24,894 bases of DNA from an uncultured Lachnospiraceae bacterium (GTDB lineage: Bacteria > Bacillota > Clostridia > Lachnospirales > Lachnospiraceae), in assembly GCA_948688495.1 (NCBI GenBank), contig CAPQSW010000043.1, positions 296 through 25,189 on the forward strand, in the 5' to 3' direction. The notes below the pieces were generated by a model. The model did not search any database. It saw only the letters and a program-made list of their open reading frames with translations, and was not told the DNA's origin. Shown one piece after another: positions 17,290 through 23,747 of this stretch (its first letter is position 1; each line of letters starts with the position of its first letter). A program made the position numbers and the translations under genes.

Positions 17290-17910
17290 TCATTGAACTT
17301 TGACGTAATCCTCTATTTTGGAAAATACGCCTTCTTTGATCCCTTCTATTTTCATCAAATCTTCATTCTTCGTAAAACCGCCGTTATCTTCACGCCAGGC
17401 AAGAATACTGTCTGCCTTCGCCGACCCGATTCCCGGAAGCTGCATCAGTTCTTCTTTGGTGGCAGTGTTAAGATTTATCTTTCCATCATCCCCAGCGCTT
17501 CCAGCCCCGTTTTCCCCAGGCTGGCTTCCCTTCTCTGCCGCTTCTTGCACAGTCATCACCCAAATCATCTCTCCGTCGGTTAACGGCTTTGCCTGATTCA
17601 ACGAGCGCAGGTCTGCCTCCTGTGTCACACCTCCGGCAAGCTCCACCGCCTGAAAGATGCGGCTGCCCTGTGGCAATGCATAGACCCCGGGCTTATTCAC
17701 TGCACCTGACACCTGGACATAAATCTCCGGCATGGACTTAGAACTGTCCTCCCCGCCAGAATCAGGGACCTTACCTGCACCATCATCATTTGCTAAAGAA
17801 GTATCCGCCCCGGATATTAGCAGCCCATCCTCCCGCTCCCCGCTTCTTTTACAGCCTGCCAGGAAGATGATACACATCAAAATGACTATGATTATTCTTA
17901 TATTTCTCAA
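17290..17910 (-). CDS. comEA: Competence DNA receptor ComEA, predicted lipoprotein form
   Basis: A 206-residue exported protein that would bind incoming double-stranded DNA at the cell surface. Residues 1-20 form a lipoprotein signal with FLAGC (Cys20); classical ComEA uses an uncleaved membrane anchor instead. A low-complexity linker (21-58) precedes an SLBB domain (60-120, IYVQVSGAVNKPGVYALP). A second linker leads to paired helix-hairpin-helix motifs (145-206, INLNTATKEELMQLPGIG and LMKIEGIKEG), the DNA-binding part. The start codon is TTG at 17908-17910, supported by AAGGTGG eight bases upstream; the next ATG would fall inside the signal peptide. It is the first gene of the operon running to comEC and holA. 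Confidence 0.92.
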   Translation of the reverse strand: MRNIRIIIVILMCIIFLAGCKRSGEREDGLLISGADTSLANDDGAGKVPDSGGEDSSKSMPEIYVQVSGAVNKPGVYALPQGSRIFQAVELAGGVTQEADLRSLNQAKPLTDGEMIWVMTVQEAAEKGSQPGENGAGSAGDDGKINLNTATKEELMQLPGIGSAKADSILAWREDNGGFTKNEDLMKIEGIKEGVFSKIEDYVKVQ

Positions 17911-17970
17911 ACTTTTCCCACCTTTCTGTAGTTATGTGGATGAGAAAAGCCCTATTCACGAATCCCCTAT

Positions 17971-17999
17971 ATTGTAACGAAATTTTGCCGTTATTACAA
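17971..17999 (-). promoter_or_regulatory. Sigma-A promoter of the comEA operon
   Basis: On the minus strand TTGTAA (17994-17999) and TACAAT (17971-17976) are separated by 17 bases. It would drive comEA and, with no clear terminator seen before holA, the five genes after it. Confidence 0.7.
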
Positions 18000-18029
18000 G
18001 AGGTATTACAAAAATGTTAAAAAACATAC

Positions 18030-18058
18030 TTGACAATCCCCGAAAAAAACGTTATTGT
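18030..18058 (+). promoter_or_regulatory. Sigma-A promoter of the GntR-ABC operon
   Basis: A perfect TTGACA (18030-18035) and TATTGT (18053-18058) are 17 bases apart. The promoter is divergent from that of comEA, whose -35 box lies about 30 bases away. Confidence 0.8.
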
Positions 18059-18078
18059 GTTATTTAGATAGTACAATA
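18053..18078. promoter_or_regulatory. Palindromic operator, probably for the adjacent GntR regulator
   Basis: A 26-bp imperfect palindrome: TATTGT and TAT on the left are mirrored by ATA and ACAATA on the right, with about ten of thirteen half-site positions matching. It covers the -10 box and probable start point, as expected for a repressor site. Autoregulation by the YtrA-type protein encoded 35 bases downstream is inferred. Confidence 0.6.
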
Positions 18079-18112
18079 ATACATATTTCATCATAGAAAT
18101 CGAGGTGATTAA

Positions 18113-18499
18113 ATGCCATGGAATTTGGATTCCGACCGACCTATTTTTATCCAAATTATTGAAAAAATCCAGATGGACATTATCTCCGGCCTGTATGCTC
18201 CAGGAGACAAGCTTCCCTCTGTCCGGGAACTTGCCCAGGCGGCATCCGTAAATCCAAACACGATGCAGAAAGCCCTTTCCGAGCTGGAGCGGACCGGACT
18301 TGTCTATTCCCAGAGAACCAGCGGACGCTACATTACGGAGGACACAGCCATGATTGCAGATTTAAAATCAAAACTTGCCAGAGATATTGTAACACAATTC
18401 TTAAATAACATGCAGCAACTCGGAATACAGCAGAAGGAGATCATATCCCTTATCTGCGAGATTAACAAAGGAGATGGCCATGACACTGTTAGAATGTAA
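18113..18499 (+). CDS. GntR-family transcriptional regulator, YtrA type
   Basis: A 128-residue repressor-type protein. A winged helix-turn-helix of the GntR class occupies residues 8-76, including ISGLYAPGDKLPSVRELA and NPNTMQKALSELERTGLV. A short C-terminal helical dimerisation tail follows (77-128), with no effector domain, which defines the YtrA subfamily. Such proteins usually repress an ABC exporter encoded downstream and respond to cell-wall-active compounds or stress. ATG follows GAGGTG at five bases. Its last 20 bases overlap the ABC ATPase gene, so the two are coupled. A palindrome on its own promoter is the likely binding site. Confidence 0.93.
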   Translation: MPWNLDSDRPIFIQIIEKIQMDIISGLYAPGDKLPSVRELAQAASVNPNTMQKALSELERTGLVYSQRTSGRYITEDTAMIADLKSKLARDIVTQFLNNMQQLGIQQKEIISLICEINKGDGHDTVRM

Positions 18500-19175
18500 A
18501 AACCTTACCAAAAAATACGGCAATTACACCGCGCTCAATGACATGAGCTTTCAGATTGACGGCGGGCATATCATCGGTCTTCTGGGACCGAACGGCAGCG
18601 GCAAGACCACATTAATTAAGCTGATTGCCGGACTGCTTGAGCCAACTGCAGGAGCCGTGTATGTCAAAGAAGAACCTATCGGTCCCGCCAGCAAAAGCGT
18701 TATTTCCTATCTGCCCGACCACAGCTACTTAAATGGAAACATGCGGGTACAGGAAATTATTGATTTTTTTGCTGACTTTTATGAAGATTTTGATTCCATA
18801 CGTGCCTACGACATGATGGCAAAACTGCAGATTAACCCCCGCCAGAAGTTAAAGACATTGTCAAAGGGCACACAGGAGAAAGTACAACTCATTCTTGTAA
18901 TGAGCCGCCATGCAGCTCTGTATATCTTAGATGAGCCTCTTGCCGGCGTAGACCCTGCCGCAAGGGATTATATCTTAGAGACCATCCTTTCCAACTACGA
19001 CGAAGATGCCTCCCTGCTTATCTCCACACATCTCATCTCAGATATTGAGAACATTTTGGACGAGGTCATCTTTATTCAGGACGGCAGACTGCATACCCAG
19101 GCCTTGGTAGACGAACTGCGTGAGCAGGACCACAAATCCATCGACACGATCTTCCGGGAGGTATTCAAATGTTAA
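18480..19175 (+). CDS. ABC transporter ATP-binding protein
   Basis: A 231-residue ATPase energising the permease encoded next. Walker A is GPNGSGKTT (about 36-44), the signature is LSKGTQEKV (about 127-135), Walker B is LYILDEPLAGVDP (about 147-159), and the switch His is in STHL. The signature has Lys-Gly-Thr in place of the standard SGGQ, common in the YtrB/EcsA-like branch. ATG at 18480 is preferred over 18474 because GGAG directly abuts the earlier one. It overlaps the GntR gene by 20 bases and the permease gene by 7. Export of a toxic peptide or lipid is plausible, but the substrate is unknown. Confidence 0.93.
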   Translation: MTLLECKNLTKKYGNYTALNDMSFQIDGGHIIGLLGPNGSGKTTLIKLIAGLLEPTAGAVYVKEEPIGPASKSVISYLPDHSYLNGNMRVQEIIDFFADFYEDFDSIRAYDMMAKLQINPRQKLKTLSKGTQEKVQLILVMSRHAALYILDEPLAGVDPAARDYILETILSNYDEDASLLISTHLISDIENILDEVIFIQDGRLHTQALVDELREQDHKSIDTIFREVFKC

Positions 19176-19978
19176 AAAAATTACTAAAATACGAGTGGAA
19201 AGATACAAAAAAACTGCTATTGCCTATGAACCTTGTTATCATCCTGATCACCATTGTCGGCTGCATCCTGCTGAGCACCAGAATCTTTGACACAAGCACT
19301 GGATTTGTGCTTGCGACTCTCCTGCTGGTACTCTATCTGCTTTCTATTATAGCATTTTCGTTTATCACATTGATCTATATCTATGTGAGATTTTATAAAA
19401 ACCTGTTTACTGCTGAGGGTTATCTGATGCATACCCTCCCGGTTACAAGAACCCAGCTTTTTCACTCCAAGCTGATTGTGGGATATTTCTGGTTCTTCCT
19501 AAACAGCTTGCTGACTGCACTGTCTACCGGGGCTTTGGGCGCCGCCGCCGGATTCCATACAGCCACGACAGAGATGGTCGACGAAGTGAATATTTCCTTT
19601 GCTGAGCTTTTCGGCTGTTCACCGGTGGTCTTCCTGTGCTGGGGACTGGTGACACTGATTGTCTGCTCGCTCTCCTCCGTCCTGATGGGATACGTGAGTA
19701 TTTTGCTCGGACAGAGGATGGAAAAAAACAAGCTCGCCGCCGCTGTGGGATTCTATTTTGGCATCTATATGGTCATTCAGATCGTGAGCTCAATTGCCAT
19801 GATGCTTCCCATTATCATTGAAATCATGAGTGATACAAATGAGGAAGCCGCCCTTAATTTCATGACGGACAGCCTCTCGTTGATTTTCCCCAGCATGTGC
19901 ATTTTCTACCTGGTTTTGAGCATTGTATTCTATTCCCTCTGCCGGGCGCTGATAAACCGCAAGGTCAATCTGGATTAA
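19169..19978 (+). CDS. ABC transporter membrane protein (ABC-2-like permease)
   Basis: A 269-residue integral membrane protein with about six hydrophobic segments (roughly 20-37, 45-75, 105-130, 150-180, 190-215 and 240-262). The N-terminus KLLKYEWKDTKKLLLPM is typical of permeases paired with YtrA-type regulators, and YLMHTLPVTRTQLFHSK is the cytoplasmic loop seen in that group. Its start lies inside the last codons of the ATPase gene, so stoichiometric translation is expected. The last 14 bases overlap the 3' end of the histidine kinase gene on the other strand. No nearby peptide or lanthionine gene points to a substrate. Confidence 0.88.
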   Translation: MLKKLLKYEWKDTKKLLLPMNLVIILITIVGCILLSTRIFDTSTGFVLATLLLVLYLLSIIAFSFITLIYIYVRFYKNLFTAEGYLMHTLPVTRTQLFHSKLIVGYFWFFLNSLLTALSTGALGAAAGFHTATTEMVDEVNISFAELFGCSPVVFLCWGLVTLIVCSLSSVLMGYVSILLGQRMEKNKLAAAVGFYFGIYMVIQIVSSIAMMLPIIIEIMSDTNEEAALNFMTDSLSLIFPSMCIFYLVLSIVFYSLCRALINRKVNLD

Positions 19979-21182
19979 CCACGAGGCGTATTACAAATGC
20001 TTTTGTATACGCCTCCCAACCTTCCTGTTCCAATGTCAGGCTTCCGCCATGCATATCGACTACTTTTCTGGCAATGCTAAGGCCAAGCCCGCTGCCACCC
20101 TTGCTGTTTCTTGATTCATCCCCCAGGACAAAAGGCTCAAACATATATTTTGCCGTTTCTGGCGGGATAACCTCTCCACTGTCACACACTCGTATAACAA
20201 TATCCCCATCCTCCGCCTCGGCCATAACCCATACCCTGGTCCCCGAAGGATTATGGCACAGGGCATTACTCAAAAGGTTATTGATGACGCGCTTAAACTG
20301 TACCGCGTCCAACTCCATAAAAACCTCCTGTTCCGGAATGCTTGGAATCACTTCCATTCCCTGTTCTTCAAAATCCATATACACGCCTGCGACACATCCG
20401 CGCAGCAGTTCAAACAGGTCTGTCCTTGTCTTATTTAATACAAACCCCTCACTCTCAAGTTTCACATATTCAAACAGAAGATCTAGCAGATCGCCCATCT
20501 GCATGGATTTATTGTAAATTGTCTCCAAATATTCTCTCTGTTTTTCCCTGGCAATCCCATTTCCACGCTCCCCAAACGGCGGCGCCTCCCCTTCATCCAG
20601 CAGGATTCTGGCGTAGCCTGCCACAGTCGTCATGGGTGTTTTTAAGTCATGTGCCACATCCGACAAAAGCAGATTTCTTCTCCTGTCATATTCCTCTTTC
20701 CCCTGCTGCTCCTGCTCCTTTAAGCGGTTAATCTGCGCACTGACTGTCTGTCCGAATGCAAACGCTGCAAGCACATAGGGCAGCAGCACTGTTAAAAGGA
20801 TCAGTACGGTTAGCGCTGCCGTTCCCCAGATAAATAAATTTCTCTGGACCGGATTCATCTGTACCGTCTGGCTGGAAATACTTCCAGTCATCGTGCTGCC
20901 TGCCCAGCTCTCACTAAATGTGCGTAAGGCAAACCCTGCCACATCTGGCAGACCATTACAGATTCCCATAACGGCAAGATACAGCACGCCACGGCACAAC
21001 ACTTCAATGCTGAGGCCTCCTTCCATCCCCACTGCAAAAAACTCGATATGCAGACTGTCGGACAACCAGGGAAAAACGACCCCTTCATAAAACCAGTCCA
21101 GCAGGCTTTCACTAATGCCGACCAGAATCAGTATAAACAGAAAACGCTTGATTAAAAATTTTTTCCATTCTGCATGATTCAT
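19965..21182 (-). CDS. Sensor histidine kinase, VanS-like
   Basis: A 405-residue kinase paired with the regulator just upstream; two bases separate the genes. Two membrane regions (about 9-28 and 117-143) enclose an outer loop of about 85 residues, with a further hydrophobic stretch at 60-85. HisKA has LLLSDVAHDLKTPMTT with H178, and the ATPase domain has NNLLSNALCHNP, CDSGEVIPPE and GGSGLGLSIA. The G1 box reads DSGEVI in place of DxGxGI, a common variant in VanS-type kinases. The GGAG lies 12 bases before the ATG, within the end of the regulator gene. No van resistance genes are nearby, so the signal and targets are open. Confidence 0.92.
   Translation of the reverse strand: MNHAEWKKFLIKRFLFILILVGISESLLDWFYEGVVFPWLSDSLHIEFFAVGMEGGLSIEVLCRGVLYLAVMGICNGLPDVAGFALRTFSESWAGSTMTGSISSQTVQMNPVQRNLFIWGTAALTVLILLTVLLPYVLAAFAFGQTVSAQINRLKEQEQQGKEEYDRRRNLLLSDVAHDLKTPMTTVAGYARILLDEGEAPPFGERGNGIAREKQREYLETIYNKSMQMGDLLDLLFEYVKLESEGFVLNKTRTDLFELLRGCVAGVYMDFEEQGMEVIPSIPEQEVFMELDAVQFKRVINNLLSNALCHNPSGTRVWVMAEAEDGDIVIRVCDSGEVIPPETAKYMFEPFVLGDESRNSKGGSGLGLSIARKVVDMHGGSLTLEQEGWEAYTKAFVIRLVVNPD
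19983..20015 (+). other. Strong hairpin five bases after the ABC permease stop
   Basis: GAGGCGTAT-(T)-ACAAA pairs with TTTGT-ATACGCCTC, a 14-pair stem with a single bulge and a short loop. It forms the probable 3' end of the GntR-ABC transcript but lies entirely inside the coding sequence of the convergent histidine kinase. No T-run follows, so it may stabilise the 3' end rather than terminate. Confidence 0.6.
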
Positions 21183-21184
21183 TG

Positions 21185-21871
21185 CTATTCTTTCTCCATA
21201 CGGTAACCGAGTCCCCGGATTGTCTTAATATATGCACTTCCATCCTCTGACAGCTTCGCGCGCAGACGGCTGATGCACACCATGATATTGTTATCCGCAA
21301 TCGCGTATTCCTCTCCCCACACATTCTCGTATACCTGCTGCTTTGTAAATACCCTGCCAGGGTGCTCCATGAACATCCGAAGCATCTTATATTCCACAGA
21401 GGTCAAATCAATGGAATGGCCGCCTTGATACACCACACATTCTTCCGTATCCAGGCGCAAGTCCCTGACCTTTAATTGTTTGATCTGCTTTCCCTTTGCT
21501 CCCAGGGAATAAAATCTCCGTATATTGGAATTGATGCGCGCCACCGCCTCCATGGGATTGAACGGTTTTGCCAGATAATCATCCGCTCCCAGATCAAGCC
21601 CCAGAATCTTATCTGCATCCTGGTTTTTGGCAGATAAAATCATGACAGGCATGTTGCTGCTTTCACGCAGCTTTTTCAGTACATGATAACCGTCCATTCC
21701 CGGCATCATGATGTCAAGAAGCGCCATGTCAATTTCCTCTTTTTCTAATATGGAAAGGGCAGATCTGCCATCTGCCGCTTCCAACACCTGATAACCATCT
21801 TTTTCCAGATACAACCGGAGCAGTTCTCTGATTTGTTCCTCGTCATCTGCAACAAGAATTGTATATGCCAT
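21185..21871 (-). CDS. OmpR/PhoB-family response regulator, VanR-like
   Basis: A 228-residue regulator. The receiver domain (1-118) has VADDE, D53 in LLDIMMPGMDG, Ser in MILSAKN and Lys in LAKPF. The winged helix (about 130-226) contains DLTSVEYKMLRMF and DNNIMVCISRLRAKL. The phospho-relay residues are intact. ATG at 21871 is chosen because AAGGAG lies six bases upstream; the longer frame from 21886 would include that ribosome site. It stands between a DUF975 membrane protein gene (37 bases upstream) and its kinase, so the three are probably one operon. Confidence 0.93.
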   Translation of the reverse strand: MAYTILVADDEEQIRELLRLYLEKDGYQVLEAADGRSALSILEKEEIDMALLDIMMPGMDGYHVLKKLRESSNMPVMILSAKNQDADKILGLDLGADDYLAKPFNPMEAVARINSNIRRFYSLGAKGKQIKQLKVRDLRLDTEECVVYQGGHSIDLTSVEYKMLRMFMEHPGRVFTKQQVYENVWGEEYAIADNNIMVCISRLRAKLSEDGSAYIKTIRGLGYRMEKE

Positions 21872-21908
21872 AATATTCTCCTTCATATTTTAAATGAACT
21901 ATAAGCAT

Positions 21909-22760
21909 TTACTGCGGAAGTCCCATATTTACTGGCTGCTGCGCTATCATGTACAGTTCTTTTAATTTCTGGTAGAGCGCTGCGTTCGTCTGATTTACAT
22001 AAGGATTCACATAGAAAATTCCCAATATTCCCAGGGTCACGCCGTTTAAGATATACCATCCCAGGAAAGACAAATCGAGAACAAATGCATTCCACTTATT
22101 CCCCTGCATCATATGGCTGCTGATGGCAAATGCCTCCTCCCTGCTGATATCAGGAGTATCCCCAAGAATGTAAGGTACCATTCTGTATTCATAAGCTTTG
22201 ATAATACCGGGAATGATAAAGAGCAGGCTCCACAAAAATACAAACAAATCCCGGAAAAACAAAGTCTTCACACAATTCATATAATTATGTTCAAACGCAT
22301 AGCATATCTCCTTGATGTTCGCATTTTCCCGCAGGTTCTGCACAAAGAAACGGTTGATACCCACCTCCAGGGGATTCACAATAAAAACTTGCAATGGAAT
22401 TACAATCACCATAACGATTACCATCACAATTACCATTATCAGCAGCACAATGACAAATACCGCTGTCATAGTAATGGCTGTCTCAGCAGGACTTCTGTCT
22501 CCCCAATTATCCAGATACAGGTCCACATCATCATCAAATTCATCCAGGGTGTCGTAAACATCATGATCGTAATCATGATAATCATCATCAAACACCTTAT
22601 TCACCGTATTGCGTACCCCTGTATAGGTTCCCCCGGAACCTGAACCTACACTGGCTCCCCCGCCCAGCAGAGCCATCAATAGCGCTACCAAAACGCATTT
22701 CCAGTAATTGACCTTAAACCTCTGTTTTGCCTTTTCCTTTAATTCTCTTCTTGTCCACAT
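21909..22760 (-). CDS. DUF975-family membrane protein with an acidic insert
   Basis: A 283-residue membrane protein of the DUF975 (YciC-like) family, recognised by the C-terminal part: FIIPGIIKAYEYRMVPYILGD, WNAFVLDLSFLGWYIL and NPYVNQTNAALYQKLKELY. About five hydrophobic segments are seen. Two features stand out. A very acidic His/Tyr/Asp stretch lies at about 58-85, between the first and second membrane segments. A membrane segment (about 100-122) is built on repeated Val-Ile-Met units, encoded by a GTAAT/GTTATGGT-like repetitive DNA run near 22390-22440. The function of the family is unknown. AAGGAGG precedes the ATG. It heads the operon with the VanRS-like pair. Confidence 0.85.
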   Translation of the reverse strand: MWTRRELKEKAKQRFKVNYWKCVLVALLMALLGGGASVGSGSGGTYTGVRNTVNKVFDDDYHDYDHDVYDTLDEFDDDVDLYLDNWGDRSPAETAITMTAVFVIVLLIMVIVMVIVMVIVIPLQVFIVNPLEVGINRFFVQNLRENANIKEICYAFEHNYMNCVKTLFFRDLFVFLWSLLFIIPGIIKAYEYRMVPYILGDTPDISREEAFAISSHMMQGNKWNAFVLDLSFLGWYILNGVTLGILGIFYVNPYVNQTNAALYQKLKELYMIAQQPVNMGLPQ

Positions 22761-23001
22761 ATTTATTTCCTCCTTATTTTATCGGTTTCAGGACACATTG
22801 CATCGCTTCATCTGCCATATAGTCTATCTTATTTTTCTTAACAGAAAACCATTCTTTCCTTACCACAACCTTACAATAGGTCGACGGCCAATGGGAGGGG
22901 GCACTTCCTCACATATACTCATATACCTACATATTAGCACCATTTATCCCTTTTGTCATATCTTATTAAAGAACAGAATATTTAGAAAGGATGCAACCAT
23001 T

Positions 23002-23298
23002 ATGGCAAATTACAACACTAACTCCGACTGTGGCTGCAAGTCAAGGATGCCACAGCGTTCAAGTGCATATAATCCCGGTATGAACCAGCGTCCCGCACCA
23101 AACCGTGCGCCTATGCCCCGACACTGCCCAATCGGCATGGATAAAACAGATCCCCTTGCCGGCATGGCAATCGCCATGGCTTACGTACCTTGGCAGTTCA
23201 TGCACGAAACTTATGAACCGGATAAAGCGCTGCAATGTGGCACAATTTTTCCTGAACTGAACAAACCGTTTATGGGGAAAGGGGGCTGCCCAAGATGA
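23002..23298 (+). CDS. cotJA: Spore coat-associated protein CotJA
   Basis: A 98-residue protein, first gene of the cotJ operon. The conserved region LAMAYVPWQ-type reads MAIAMAYVPWQFMHETYEPDKALQCGTIFPELNKPF (about 55-90) and is diagnostic. The N-terminal 45 residues are Pro/Arg/Asn-rich and probably disordered, longer than in Bacillus CotJA. ATG at 23002 follows AGAAAGGATGC; the frame is open far upstream but without supporting signals. CotJA and CotJC are thought to assemble into the inner coat in the mother cell, made under sigma-E in Bacillus. It overlaps cotJB by ATGA. Confidence 0.93.
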   Translation: MANYNTNSDCGCKSRMPQRSSAYNPGMNQRPAPNRAPMPRHCPIGMDKTDPLAGMAIAMAYVPWQFMHETYEPDKALQCGTIFPELNKPFMGKGGCPR

Positions 23299-23561
23299 GA
23301 GAAAACAAAATGGAACAGATGAAGTTATTCCAGTGGATTAATATGGTCAGTTTCGCAGTCAATGACATTGTACTCTATTTGGATACCCATCCAACAGATC
23401 AGGATGCAATTGCATACTTTAATCATTTCCGTGAGGTACGAACAAATGCCCTGAAAGAATATGAAAAAAATTATGGACCGCTTACGCTCGATACAACAAA
23501 AGCCGATCAGATGTGGCTGTGGGCTACCCAGCCAATGCCCTGGGAAGGAGGTTATTGCTAA
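23295..23561 (+). CDS. cotJB: Spore coat protein CotJB
   Basis: An 88-residue protein with the family pattern: LFQWINMVSFAVNDIVLYLDTHP near the N-terminus, DAIAYFNHFREVRTNALKEYEKNYGPLT in the middle, and WLWATQPMPWEGGY at the end. Complete. It starts inside the cotJA stop (ATGA), with AAAGGGGG upstream, and its stop codon directly abuts the cotJC ATG. The middle gene of cotJABC, probably needed for coat localisation of its partners. Confidence 0.94.
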   Translation: MRENKMEQMKLFQWINMVSFAVNDIVLYLDTHPTDQDAIAYFNHFREVRTNALKEYEKNYGPLTLDTTKADQMWLWATQPMPWEGGYC

Positions 23562-23747
23562 ATGTGGAATTATGAGAAAAGATTACAGTATCCTGTAAAT
23601 ATTACACAGACCAACCCGCAGATTGCCCAGGTAATCATCAGCCAGTTTGGTGGTCCAGACGGTGAATTGTCCGCTTCCATGCGTTACCTGTCCCAGAGAT
23701 ACACGATTCCCTATCGGGAAGTCGCAGGTCTATTGACGGATATAGGT
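23562..23747 (+). pseudogene. cotJC: 5' fragment of cotJC, interrupted after about 62 codons
   Basis: The start is a clear CotJC (manganese catalase-like coat protein, normally near 190 residues). MWNYEKRLQYPV, FGGPDGELSASMRYLSQRYTIP and GLLTDIG match the family closely. After Gly62 family similarity ends, exactly where TEExAHLE with the ExxH metal ligands is expected. The frame runs on to 23864 through foreign sequence, giving a 100-residue product without catalytic ligands. The first Glu ligand region (GELSASMRY) remains. GGAGG lies 13 bases before the ATG, and the cotJB stop directly precedes it. The rest of cotJC should lie at the far end of the inserted element, outside the window. Confidence 0.9.

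Noticed and set aside
22390..22440. Repetitive GTAAT/GTTATGGT run as a CRISPR or satellite
   Set aside because: It is short, irregular and coding for a Val-Ile-Met membrane segment; there are no spacers.
22774..22818. Small ORF MADEAMQCVLKPIK before the DUF975 gene as a leader peptide
   Set aside because: No ribosome binding site and no attenuator hairpin before the DUF975 start.
22910..22937. Sigma-E-like promoter for cotJABC (CACATAT with CATATTAG)
   Set aside because: A sigma-E promoter is expected here, but both boxes match poorly and several overlapping CATA motifs fit equally badly.
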